The position numbers and the translations under genes are program-made. Below are positions 33,633 through 44,905 of a DNA stretch of 64,000 bases, one piece after another (the stretch's first letter is position 1; the number at the start of each line of letters is the position of its first letter). The notes beneath the pieces were generated by a model, which was not told where the DNA came from, searched no databases, and saw nothing but the letters and a program-made list of their open reading frames with translations. This DNA comes from Beaufortia kweichowensis (Eukaryota > Chordata > Actinopteri > Cypriniformes > Gastromyzontidae), in contig CM032816.1 of the NCBI GenBank assembly GCA_019155185.1, forward strand, positions 13,726,854-13,790,853, read 5' to 3'.

Positions 33633-33920
33633 CAGATCTGAACTCTATAGAAAATGAGTGAAGAGAAATAGAGCTGGAAATCTGAAGGGTCTGGAGCAAT
33701 TCTCTATAAAGGAATCGTCTCAGTCTCTTGTCAGGTGTTCTCCAAACGTGTTAGGCATTAGGTGAAGATTCACATCTTGACAAAAATAAGAGATTGTAAA
33801 AAGGGTTGAACAATTATGAGCAATGTGTATTAGAGAAAAACACATTTATTCCAAAGGATTAACTCCTTCATATCATCATATTTAACTAGGGTATGCATAC
33901 TTTTGAGCACAACTGTGTAT
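33633..33920 (+). mobile_element. Tc1-like transposon, right part
   Basis: Continues the transposase track with PDLNSIEN just past the Harbinger target duplication, then non-coding sequence to a terminus ATGCATACTTTTGAGCAC at about 33890-33918. The WPS...PDLNPIEN block is the conserved region before the last catalytic residue of Tc1/mariner transposases. Confidence 0.65.
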
Positions 33921-34872
33921 ATATAGAGAGAGAGAGACGATGTATATAGATAAATACATACATAGATCTATGTGATAAGGCCAATGGTTACAGCGGCAAG
34001 AAAATTGAACTGCCGCTTGAACTGAATTGAATCGAATTGAAGATACATGTACTTTTGCACATTGTTTGTTGGATTTTTACCAACAGCTGTGCTCTTTTCA
34101 ATGTGCAGTCATACCGACTGTTTTTCTTTGTAATTATTGTGCAATTGATATGCATGCAGTATTTATTTTGGTATATTAGTCAAGACAAAAATATAATCTG
34201 TTGTTATCTGATGTCTATGTAAAATGTAAGTAGCTTAAAGCTTGTAATGATTGTATAAAGCTGCTGTGTGTGCTGGTCTGTCTCTTGACTAGCATTCATA
34301 ATAAGCATCTGAGGGGAATTATGAGGACACAAGCTGATGCCATACTGCACCTGATGGGTTATTTTGATGGAGTTGTATTAATCCTAATGAGTGAGAGTGT
34401 TAACCAAAGCAGGTCTTGTTTTCACACATTTGGATTTTTTCTCACTCCCTCATTAAAACTGAGAAATTTTAACAAGTCACAAGGGAACCTTGTAATCAGA
34501 AAAGCATTGCATCACACCATCAAAGGACTGTTTGTATGTACACATCATTTGAAGAAAGAGCAGGCATTGGAAAATGAAGGATTTACATAGTTAAATCAGA
34601 ATAGTCTTGCCTATAGTCCACTGATGGTCGAATAGTGTTTGTGTGTGTGTGTGTGTTTGTTGAAAAACACTATGCTTTTAAGGGCCTGTTAAGCGTACAC
34701 ACCTGCCTTTTCAGTCAGTGAATTTGGCGCCTTGATGTCAAAAAAGAACTCTTGCATGTACCAAGCATGACTCCCTCTTTTCCCCACTAACGTTAGGGTT
34801 AGGAAACACGGCAGCAGCTGCTGTTTTATGACAGAAGTCATACATAAGGACAACATTCGGGCCACTGCGAAT
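33733..34872. repeat. Duplicated block, copy 2 (copy 1 at 16965-18176)
   Basis: Nearly identical to 17038-18176, with a few single-base and short-indel differences, including a shorter (GA)n and a shorter (GT)n. It ends where (GA)n sequence begins at 34890. The shared open frame is at 34270-34590 here. Confidence 0.85.
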
Positions 34873-34886
34873 AGCCGTCTACTTCC

Positions 34887-34888
<2 letters not shown>

Positions 34889-34931
<43 letters not shown>

Positions 34932-34948
34932 AGAGAGAGAGAGAGAAT
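34889..34948 (+). repeat. (GA)n microsatellite
   Basis: About 60 bp of GA dinucleotides with two interruptions, directly before the LINE fragment. Confidence 0.95.
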
Positions 34949-34949
34949 T

Positions 34950-36652
34950 TACATTAGGCACTAACCAGATAACACACACGTTACACTACAACTACCTGGG
35001 TTTAAAAATCACATCCACAGGAAACTTTAACCCTGCTGTGAATGAACTGAGAGATAAAGCCCTTCTATGCCATTAAACGTCAATGTCCTATAGAGATCCC
35101 AACCAGAATTTGGCTGAAAATATTAGAATCAGTAATTGAGCCGATTGCTCTCTATGGAAGTGAGGTGTGGGGTCCGCTGACAAACCCAAATCAAGATTTA
35201 ACTAAATGGGAAAAACACCCGATTGAGAGCCTGCATGCAGAACTCTGTAAAAATATATTACATGTGCACAGACACACAACACACAACGCATGCAAATATC
35301 CACTAATCATAAAAATACAAAAAAGAGCAATCAAATTCTGGAAACATCTAAAACTCAGTGTGTCACGTCTCTGATCTGAGCACATGGTTTATTTCTTGTA
35401 TTTTTGTTTCATGCCTGTCTATAGGTCTTGTGTGTTAACCATGTGTTTGTTTTGACAGCCATTATGGGCTTGCTGTCATTGTGATGTCTGCCCCGCCCCC
35501 TTGTTATCCCATTATTAGTTGATTGCTTGCATGTCTTGGCCCTCGTTAGTGTTGATTACTCTTTCTATTTATTCTCCCCGTGTGCTCTGTCTTGTGCCAG
35601 ATCGTGTTATCTGTAAAGGGTGTCAGTACTGGTTTATCTTCCTTGTTAATCATAGTTAACCTTGTCTTGTCCTGTTTAGAGCTTGTTTCTAGTCAGAATA
35701 TTTCCAGTTGTGTTTCTTTTGTTTGCTAGTTTTTCTTCACGCCTTCCTTGCTACGGGTTGCCCTCTGGCTCTCTGAAGTGGGACCTCTCCCCCTGATCTT
35801 CCCTGGCCCTCTTCCCTCCTGCAACGCGCCCTCTCCAGCTCCTGCCCTTCCTCACGCATCGCAACCTGGTCTTATCAAAGGACTTGGCCCTGGGCTAGCT
35901 CCTGCTTCCTGGCTCCTAAGGCTGTGCTCTTCTCATTTGCTCCAGCTCCGCTCACAACTAGAACTGGCTGTTTGCTAGCCTCAGCCTGTTTTTGAACTCT
36001 TTTTGTTGTTATTTTCTCTGTTTTGTGAATAAACTGTTTTGGTTCTCACCAGCTATTGGGTCTCTGCCTTGGTCCTTGACACAGTGACCCCCGCTCATAT
36101 CATTATAAAGCCCTGAAATACCAAGAGATGAGCAAAGAAACCATCTGATCCAGAACTTCACTAACATCTACTGACAATCATCACACTGAAGATCTGAATC
36201 ATAACAATACTGACAAAATTAAATTAAATCTAATTACAGCACAAATGAAAGAAAATTACATTAGTCATTGGAAACATCAAACACAACAACAAAGTAAAAT
36301 GAAATGTTATTTGACCCTCAATAGAGAGACTATCTGTACACAGTGTCAGATAAAAAACTGAATCATCTGTCCTGATCTGATGTTTCACACATGTGTAGAT
36401 AAATTGATGCTCATTTTATATCACACTGCTCTTATATTACTGTCACTGTATTCTTTTACTTGAATGTATATTTTGCTTTTATTCTTTAAATTTTTTATTC
36501 TATTTAATTCTATAGATAAATGTTACTTTTATTTTAACTTTTTCTTTGTACATAATTTGCACTATTTGTATGCAGCCCAGCTGCAATTGCTTTGGCAATA
36601 CAATTGTACAATTTGTGTCATGCCAATAAAGCACACTTAAATTGAAATTTAA
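34950..36652 (+). mobile_element. LINE ORF2 C-terminus and 3' UTR, split by a solo LTR
   Basis: Plus-strand frames read YLGLKITSTGNFNPAVNEL and then, after one shift, LYGSEVWGPLTNPNQDL, ILHVHRHTTHNACKYPL and RAIKFWKHLKLS. They resume behind the LTR with SYHYKALKYQEMSKE and ENYISHWKHQTQQQSKMK. This is the post-RT C-terminal part of a fish non-LTR element. The 3' UTR ends around 36600-36652 in an ATTGAAATTTAAATTGA tail. The 5' part is missing. The exact LINE clade is uncertain. Confidence 0.75.
35361..36081 (+). mobile_element. Solo LTR (721 bp) with CAGTG target duplication
   Basis: Starts TGTCACGTCTCTGATC and ends GGTCCTTGACA. CAGTG is present on both sides (35356-35360 and 36082-36086). Removing the LTR and one CAGTG restores the LINE frame across the junction (KLS followed by DP and SYHYKAL), which independently confirms both boundaries. 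It differs in sequence from the other LTR family in this window. Confidence 0.92.
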
Positions 36653-37082
<430 letters not shown>

Positions 37083-37200
37083 GCAGGACGGCCACCTGCA
37101 CTTCCTCTGCAAGTGACGTCACTTGCAATCGACACCTGCACTCTCCGGTACCTGCCACGTCATTTGCAATCGACACAAATAACCCGGAAATAACAGTCTC
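37083..37200. repeat. GC-rich segment with two related subrepeats
   Basis: Contains TGACGTCACTTGCAATCGACAC and a second, similar CACGTCATTTGCAATCGACAC. Between them lies GACACCTGCACTCTC (37131-37145), which is the reverse complement of a unit of the minisatellite at 38.7-44.4 kb. It may be the end of a DNA transposon that also contains the gene at 37.5-38.1 kb. The stretch 37201-37480 is AT-rich without features. Confidence 0.5.
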
Positions 37201-37504
37201 CAGTCATTCGTTCGCGTTGCTAATAAAGACGCTGTAATGATGCTGTTAAACGGTTTAAAATACATTAGTATAACGAGACAGAAACTTTACCCCGAAAGTT
37301 ATTTTTATGGCTTGTTTATCTCATAGGGATTATAATGTTGTAATTTTAGCCGCTCAAGTAGGCTACAAGTATTTAACATTTATACCAGCAAAGCTAATCA
37401 TTATCAAATATATAAGAGAACTTATCAAATCTAAATAGCAACACAAAATTATAGATAAAAAATCCATAAGGCTGATGCAAATTTTAATTTTTATTGTAAG
37501 CATG

Positions 37505-38126
37505 TTACAAGGAAACAGACTGTTCCAAACACCACTTGCTGGCTTCCTTTAAATCTCCCATCAACTGATTCTGTAAAATAACACAAAAAACAAGGGAGAT
37601 ACAATTGTAAGAAAAGCATTAATTCAGTATTGTTCAAAAAACAAAAAGAAACAATTACTTTAACTTTTAACTGCTAGTTCTGTAAAAAACAGTGTAGCTC
37701 TTGTGATGATTCAAGCAGGACATCCTCCAACACAGGATGCAGTACATTATTAGTACTTGCATCATCTGCCTAACAATTTATAAAATACAAACAGATAAAT
37801 ATTACACTTAAGTGTGTGCTGATTTTAAAAGTTCATATTTAAAGAGAATTTGCATTTTGTCTGACCCACTACACACTATATATACCTGTGATGATGATGA
37901 TGATGATGATGATTCCTGAACCCAATGTTGTGGCTCTTCCTGTTAAACTCCCCAGTATAAGCAAACATTCACAAGGTACCATGACATTTTAAGTGTAATT
38001 TTCTCAAGTAAATGCTTTTACCTGAGAGATGTCCTCTAGTTTCCTTTTCCTTAGTCTAAAAACAGGCTGCCAATCACCCCTTAGTAAGGCTTTAGACTCC
38101 TCAGCGAAGTGTGCAGAAACCTTTCC
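37505..38126 (-). CDS. Unrecognised spliced gene, 3' exons (hypothetical)
   Basis: I do not recognise the protein. Four short open exons lie on the minus strand. 38022-38126 (105 bp, GKVSAHFAEESKALLRG... RKRKLEDISQ), 37886-37939 (54 bp, EEPQHWVQE then poly-Ser) and an exon starting near 37780 (ADDASTNNVLHPVLEDVLL...) are all phase 0. The last, 37505-37570 (NQLMGDLKEASKWCLEQS, stop TAA), is followed by AATAAA at 37490-37495. Acceptors and the first two donors are canonical. The third exon lacks a good donor and runs into TAG, so either it is a terminal exon or the gene is damaged. Acidic and Ser-rich composition with a basic RKRK stretch suggests a nuclear protein; that is inference only. Exons further 5' are not found before the satellite. 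Confidence 0.45.
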
Positions 38127-38247
38127 CTGACAAAATATCAAATGTGGTATTTTACAATACATTTCACATTATTTTGCTAATAAAACAACATATTTAATTG
38201 TGTCATTCATTTTAGTTATAAAATCAGTAACACCACAATCACTTTTT

Positions 38248-38445
38248 TACATTTACATTTATTCATTTAGCCGACGCTTTTATCCAAAGCGACTTACAAC
38301 TTTACCAGTGGCACACTGGGAGTGATTAGGGGTGAGGTGTCTTGCTCAAGGGCACCTCAATTGTTTCCTGCTGGTACTGGGAATCAAACCAGCAACTTTC
38401 TGGTTGCAAGTCCAACTCTCTAACCACTAGACTACAACTGCCCTC
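38248..38445 (+). repeat. Short interspersed repeat with L2-type tail sequence
   Basis: Starts TTTACATTTACATTTATTC, then GCCGACGCTTTTATCCAAAGC, and continues through CTTGCTCAAGGGCACCTCA and CTCTAACCACTAGACTACAA. This composite is widespread in fish genomes. It shares its first 50 bp with the LINE end at 9947. Confidence 0.8.
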
Positions 38446-38744
38446 AGTCTGCAATCACTTCCACTAAACTATACAGTAGTTTACGTGTAAGCCATATAAT
38501 TAACTTACGACAGCATATATACCATTCTGTTCAGCAGTTTAGCTTAGTTTAGTTGTATTTAAGACAGTGACAAGGTTACCTGTTTGCCTAGTTAGGCTAT
38601 ACAGTTAACTTTTTAAACACAGACAGTGAGCAGCAAATACGCTGACAAACATAATTCCGTATATCAGATTCAATTTCTAATTAAATGTATAATAAACACA
38701 CACAGATACATATATGCACTTACAGCAATGATTCTTCAACGACT

Positions 38745-41700
38745 TGTCTGAGAGTGCATGTCTGAGAGTGCATGTGTCTGAGAGTGCATGTGTCTGAGAG
38801 TGCATGTCTGAGAGTGCATGTGTCTGAGAGTGCAGGTGTCTGAGAGTGCAGGTGTCTGAGAGTGCAGGTGTCTGAGAGTGCATGTCTGAGAGTGCATGTC
38901 TGAGAGTGCAGGTGTCTGAGAGTGCAGGTGACTGAGAGTGCATGTCTGAGAGTGCAGGTGTCTGAGAGTGCATGTGTCTGAGAGTGCAGGTGTCTGAGAG
39001 TGCATGTCTGAGAGTGCATGTCTGAGAGTGCATGTGTCTGAGAGTGCATGTCTGAGAGTGCATGTCTGAGAGTGCATGTCTGAGAGTGCATATCTGAGAG
39101 TGCATGTCTGAGAGTGCATGTGTCTGAGAGTGCATGTCTGAGAGTGCATGTGTCTGAGAGTGCATGTGTCTGAGAGTGCATGTCTGAGAGTGCATGTCTG
39201 AGAGTGCATGTGTCTGAGAGTGCATGTCTGAGAGTGCATGTGTCTGAGAGTGCATGTCTGAGAGTGCATGTGTCTGAGAGTGCATGTCTGAGAGTGCATG
39301 TCTGAGAGTGCATGTCTGAGAGTGCATATCTGAGAGTGCATGTCTGAGAGTGCATGTGTCTGAGAGTGCAGGTGTCTGAGAGTGCATGTCTGAGAGTGCA
39401 TGTGTCTGAGAGTGCATGTCTGAGAGTGCATGTCTGAGAGTGCATGTCTGAGAGTGCATGTCTGAGAGTGCATGTCTGAGAGTGCATGTCTTGTGATGTA
39501 CACGGGATGTCTGAGAGTGCATGTGTCTGAGAGTGCATGTCTTGTGATGTACACGGGATGTCTGAGAGTGCATGTGTCTGAGAGTGCATGTCTGAGAGTG
39601 CATGTGTCTGAGAGTGCAGGTGTCTGAGAGTGCATGTCTGAGAGTGCATGTCTGAGAGTGCATGTCTGAGAGTGCATGTCTTGTGATGTACACGTGATGT
39701 CTGAGAGTGCATGTGTCTGAGAGTGCATGTCTGAGAGTGCATGTCTGAGAGTGCATGTCTTGTGATGTACACGTAATGTCTGAGAGTGCATGTCTGAGAG
39801 TGCAGGTGTCTGAGAGTGCATGTCTGAGAGTGCATGTCTGAGAGTGCATGTCTGAGAGTGCATGTGTCTGAGAGTGCAGGTGTCTGAGAGTGCATGTCTG
39901 AGAGTGCATGTCTGAGAGTGCATGTCTGAGAGTGCATGTCTGAGAGTGCATGTCTTGTGATGTACACGTGATGTCTGAGAGTGCATGTGTCTGAGAGTGC
40001 ATGTGTCTGAGAGTGCATGTCTGAGAGTGCATGTCTGAGAGTGCATGTCTTGTGATGTACACGTATTGATGTCTGAGAGTGCATGTCTGAGAGTGCATGT
40101 CTGAGAGTGCAGGTGTCTGAGAGTGCATGTCTGAGAGTGCATGTCTGAGAGTGCATGTCTGAGAGTGCATGTGTCTGAGAGTGCATGTCTGAGAGTGCAT
40201 GTCTGAGAGTGCATGTGTCTGAGAGTGCATGTGTCTGAGAGTGCAGGTGTCTGAGAGTGCATGTCTGAGAGTGCATGTCTGAGAGTGCATGTCTGAGAGT
40301 GCATGTCTTGTGATGTACACGTGATGTCTGAGAGTGCATGTCTGAGAGTGCATGTGTCTGAGAGTGCAGGTGTCTGAGAGTGCATGTCTGAGAGTGCATG
40401 TCTGAGAGTGCATGTCTGAGAGTGCATGTCTGAGAGTGCATGTCTGAGAGTGCATGTCTGAGAGTGCATGTGTCTGAGAGTGCATGTCTGAGAGTGCATG
40501 TTTGAGAGTGCATGTGTCTGAGAGTGCATGTGTCTGAGAGTGCATGTCTTGTGATGTACACGTGATGTCTGAGAGTGCATGTCTGAGAGTGCATGTGTCT
40601 GAGAGTGCATGTCTGAGAGTGCATGTCTGAGAGTGCATGTCTGAGAGTGCATGTCTGAGAGTGCATGTGTCTGAGAGTGCATGTGTCTGAGAGTGCAGGT
40701 GTCTGACAGTGCCTGTCTGAGAGTGCATGTCTGAGAGTGCATGTGTCTGAGAGTGCATGTCTGAGGGTGCATGTCTGAGAGTGCATGTCTGAGAGTGCAT
40801 GTGTCTGAGAGTGCATGTGTCTGAGAGTGCATGTCTGAGAGTGCAGGTGTCTGAGAGTGCAGGTGTCTGAGAGTGCAGGTGTCTGAGAGTGCAGGTGGCT
40901 GAGAGTGCAGGTGGCTGAGAGTGCAGGTGTCTGAGAGTTCAGGTGTCTGAGAGTGCAGGTGGCTGAGAGTGCAGGTGTCTGAGAGTGCAGGTGGCTGAGA
41001 GTGCATGTCTGAGAGTGCATGTCTGAGAGTGCATGTCTGAGAGTGCAGGTGTCTGAGAGTGCATGTCTTGTGATGTACACGTGATGTCTGAGAGTGCATG
41101 TGTCTGAGAGTGCATGTCTGAGAGTGCATGTCTGAGAGTGCATGTCTTGTGATGTACACGTGATGTCTGAGAGTGCATGTCTGAGAGTGCATGTCTTGTG
41201 ATGTACACGTGATGTCTGAGAGTGCATGTCTGAGAGTGCATGTCTGAGAGTGCATGTCTTGTGATGTACACGTGATGTCTGAGAGTGCATGTCTGAGAGT
41301 GCATGTCTGAGAGTGCATGTGTCTGAGAGTGCATGTGTCTGAGAGTGCATGTCCGAGAGTGCATGTGTCTGAGAGTGCATGTCTGAGAGTGCATGTCTGA
41401 GAGTGCATGTCTGAGAGTGCATGTCTGAGAGTGCATGTGTCTGAGAGTGCATGTCTGAGAGTGCATGTCTGAGAGTGCATGTCTGAGAGTGCATGTGTCT
41501 GAGAGTGCATGTGTCTGAGAGTGCAGGTGTCTGAGAGTGCATGTCTGAGAGTGCATGTCTGAGAGTGCATGTCTTGTGATGTACACGTGATGTCTGAGAG
41601 TGCATGTCTGAGAGTGCATGTGTCTGAGAGTGCAGGTGTCTGAGAGTGCATATCTGAGAGTGCATGTCTGAGAGTGCATGTCTGAGAGTGCATGTCTGAG

Positions 41701-44411
41701 AGTGCATGTGTCTGAGAGTGCATGTCTGAGAGTGCATGTTTGAGAGTGCATGCATGTCTGAGAGTGCATGTGTCTGAGAGTGCATGTCTTGTGATGTACA
41801 CGCGTGATGTCTGAGAGTGCATGTCTGAGAGTGCATGTGTCTGAGAGTGCATGTCTGAGAGTGCATGTCTGAGAGTGCATGTCTGAGTGCATGTCTGAGA
41901 GTGCATGTGTGTCTGAGAGTGCATGTGTCTGAGAGTGCAGGTGTCTGACAGTGCCTGTCTGAGAGTGCATGTCTGAGAGTGCATGTGTCTGAGAGTGCAT
42001 GTCTGAGGTGCATGTCTGAGAGTGCATGTCTGAGAGTGCATGTGTCTGAGAGTGCATGTGTCTGAGAGTGCATGTCTGAGAGTGCAGGTGTCTGAGAGTG
42101 CAGGTGTCTGAGAGTGCAGGTGTCTGTAGAGAGTGCAGGTGGCTGAGAGTGCAGGTGGCTGAGAGTGCAGGTGTCTGAGAGTTCAGGTGTCTGAGAGTGC
42201 AGGTGGCTGAGAGTGCAGGTGTCTGAGAGTGCAGGTGGCTGAGAGTGCATGTCTGAGAGTGCATGTCTGAGAGTGCATGTCTGAGAGTGCAGGTGTCTGA
42301 GAGTGCATGTCTTGTGATGTACACGTGATGTCTGAGAGTGCATGTGTCTGAGAGTGCATGTCTGAGAGTGCATGTCTGAGAGTGCATGTCTTGTGATGTG
42401 TACACGTGTGATGTCTGAGAGTGCATGTCTGAGAGTGCATGTCTTGTGTGATGCCACGTGGATGTCTGAGAGTGCATGTCTGAGAGTGCATGTCTGAGAG
42501 TGCATGTCTTGTGATGTACACGTGATGTCTGAGAGTGCATGTCTGAGAGTGCATGTGTCTGAGAGTGCATGTGTCTGAGAGTGCATGTCCGAGAGTGCAT
42601 GTGTCTGAGAGTGCATGTCTGAGAGTGCATGTCTGAGAGTGCATGTCTTGTGATGTACACGTAATGTCTGAGAGTGCATGTCTGAGAGTGCAGGTGTCTG
42701 AGAGTGCATGTCTGAGAGTGCATGTCTGAGAGTGCATGTCTGAGAGTGCATGTGTCTGAGAGTGCAGGTGTCTGAGAGTGCATGTCTGAGGGAGTGCATG
42801 TCTGAGAGTGCATGTCTGAGAGTGCATGTCTGAGGAGTGCATGTCTTGTGATGTACACGTGATGTCTGAGAGTGCATGTGTCTGAGAGTGCATGTGTCTG
42901 AGAGTGCATGTCTGAGAGTGCATGTCTGAGAGTGCATGTCTTGTGATGTACACGTGATGTCTGAGAGTGCATGTCTGAGAGTGCATGTCTGAGAGTGCAG
43001 GTGTCTGAGAGTGCATGTCTGAGAGTGCATGTCTGAGAGTGCATGTGTCTGAGAGTGCATGTCTGAGAGTGCATGTCTGAGGAGTGCATGTCTGAGAGTG
43101 CATGTGTCTGAGAGTGCATGTGTCTGAGAGTGCAGGTGTCTGAGAGTGCATGTCTGAGAGTGCATGTCTGAGAGTGCATGTCTGAGAGTGCATGTCTTGT
43201 GATGTACACGTGATGTCTGAGAGTGCATGTCTGAGAGTGCATGTGTCTGAGAGTGCAGGTGTCTGAGAGTGCATGTGTCTGAGAGTGCATGTCTGAGAGT
43301 GCATATCTGAGAGTGCATGTCTGAGAGTGCATGTCTGAGAGTGCATGTCTGAGAGTGCATGTGTCTGAGAGTGCATGTCTGAGAGTGCATGTTTGAGAGT
43401 GCATGTGTCTGAGAGTGCATGTGTCTGAGAGTGCATGTGTCTGAGAGTGCATGTCTTGTGATGTACACGTGATGTCTGAGAGTGCATGTCTGAGAGTGCA
43501 TGTGTCTGAGAGTGCATGTCTGAGAGTGCATGTCTGAGAGTGCATGTCTGAGAGTGCATGTCTGAGAGTGCATGTCTGAGAGTGCATGTCTGAGAGTGCA
43601 TGTGTCTGAGAGTGCAGGTGTCTGAGAGTGCATGTGTCTGAGAGTGCATGTGTCTGAGAGTGCATGTGTCTGAGAGTGCATGTCTGAGAGTGCATGTCTG
43701 AGAGTGCATGTCTGAGAGTGCATGTCTGAGAGTGCATGTCTGAGAGTGCATGTCTGAGAGTGCATGTGTCTGAGAGTGCATGTCTGAGAGTGCATGTCTG
43801 AGAGTGCTTGTCTGAGAGTGCATGTGTCTGAGAGTGCATGTGTCTGAGAGTGCATGTCTGAGAGTGCATGTCTTGTGATGTACACGTGATGTCTGAGAGT
43901 GCAGGTGTCTGAGAGTGCAGGTGGCTGAGAGTGCATGTCTGAGAGTGCATGTGTCTGAGAGTGCATGTCTGAGAGTGCATGTCTGAGAGTGCATGTGTCT
44001 GAGAGTGCAGGTGTCTGAGAGTGCATGTCTGAGAGTGCATGTCTGAGAGTGCATGTCTTGTGATGTACACGTGATGTCTGAGAGTGCATGTCTGAGAGTG
44101 CATGTCTTGTGATGTACACGTGATGTCTGAGAGTGCATGTCTGAGAGTGCATTTCTGAGAGTGCATGTGTCTGAGAGTGCATGTGTCTGAGAGTGCATGT
44201 CTGAGAGTGCATGTGTCTGAGAGTGCATGTCTGAGAGTGCAGGTGTCTGAGAGTGCATGTGTCTGAGAGTGCATGTCTGAGAGTGCAGGTGTCTGAGAGT
44301 GCAGGTGTCTGAGAGTGCAGGTGTCTGAGAGTGCAGGTGTCTGAGAGTGCATGTGTTTGAGAGTGCAGGTGTCTGAGAGTGCAGGAGGCTGAGAGTGCAT
44401 GTCTGAGAGTG
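38745..44411. repeat. 5.7-kb minisatellite of 14/16-bp units with higher-order structure
   Basis: Units are TGTCTGAGAGTGCA (14 bp) and TGTGTCTGAGAGTGCA (16 bp), with AGGTG and GGCTG variants. A distinct spacer TTGTGATGTACACGTGATG recurs about 25 times. Rare variants recur at constant distance: TGACAGTGCC at 40703 and 41946, GAGAGTTC at 40933 and 42177, TTTGAGAG at 40501 and 41739, CCGAGAG at 41353 and 42589. This gives a higher-order period of about 1.24 kb. All three minus frames stay open for long stretches because the unit has no stop on that strand. I regard it as non-coding. Confidence 0.97.
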
Positions 44412-44459
44412 TAATTACTTTTTTGTAATTCAGACTATTATGTTATTTGAATAGTTGTA

Positions 44460-44905
44460 CCTTGTGTTAACATAAAATAAAGTTGAAAGATGGTTCAGGG
44501 ACATTATTCTAACCATAAATTAACATTAAAGAATATGGGCATTTTAATATTTTTGGGATGTTCCAAATAAACGTTCTTAGAATGTTGTATTGTTAATAAA
44601 ACTGAGGTGGAAAGAACGTTGCAGGAACGTTATACTAACCTTAAGATAACGTTATGCTATCATTAAAAAACAATTTAACATTTTTAGAACGTTACAAATC
44701 AACGTTCTTTGAACATTGTATTAATAATGAAATTGAGGTGGAAAGAATGTTACATGAACGTTATGCTAACATTAGGATAACGTTTCAGCAACGTTAAACA
44801 AACTGGACATTTCCACGTTTTTAGAACATTTCAAATCACGTTCCCATTAACCTAAACAGAACGTATGGAAAACGTTCTCAGAACATAACTTTGTTTTGCT
44901 GGGAG
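44460..44905 (+). repeat. AACGTT-rich tandem repeat, period about 131 bp
   Basis: AACGTTCTTAGAATGTTGTATT near 44571 recurs as AACGTTCTTTGAACATTGTATT near 44702, with matching downstream GAGGTGGAAAGAA and TTTTTAGAAC segments. It ends in CTCAGAACATAACTTTGTTTTG. About three degenerate units. Confidence 0.8.

Noticed and set aside
38677..44400. Giant minus-strand ORFs of 691 to 1830 codons encoding MHSQTCTLRHALSD repeats
   Set aside because: They are the stop-free strand of a 14/16-bp minisatellite; all three frames give the same 14-residue peptide, and indels of 2 bp are scattered freely. There is no sign of a selected frame.
38745..44411. CRISPR-like array
   Set aside because: Spacers are not unique, units are 14-16 bp tandem copies, and the genome is eukaryotic.
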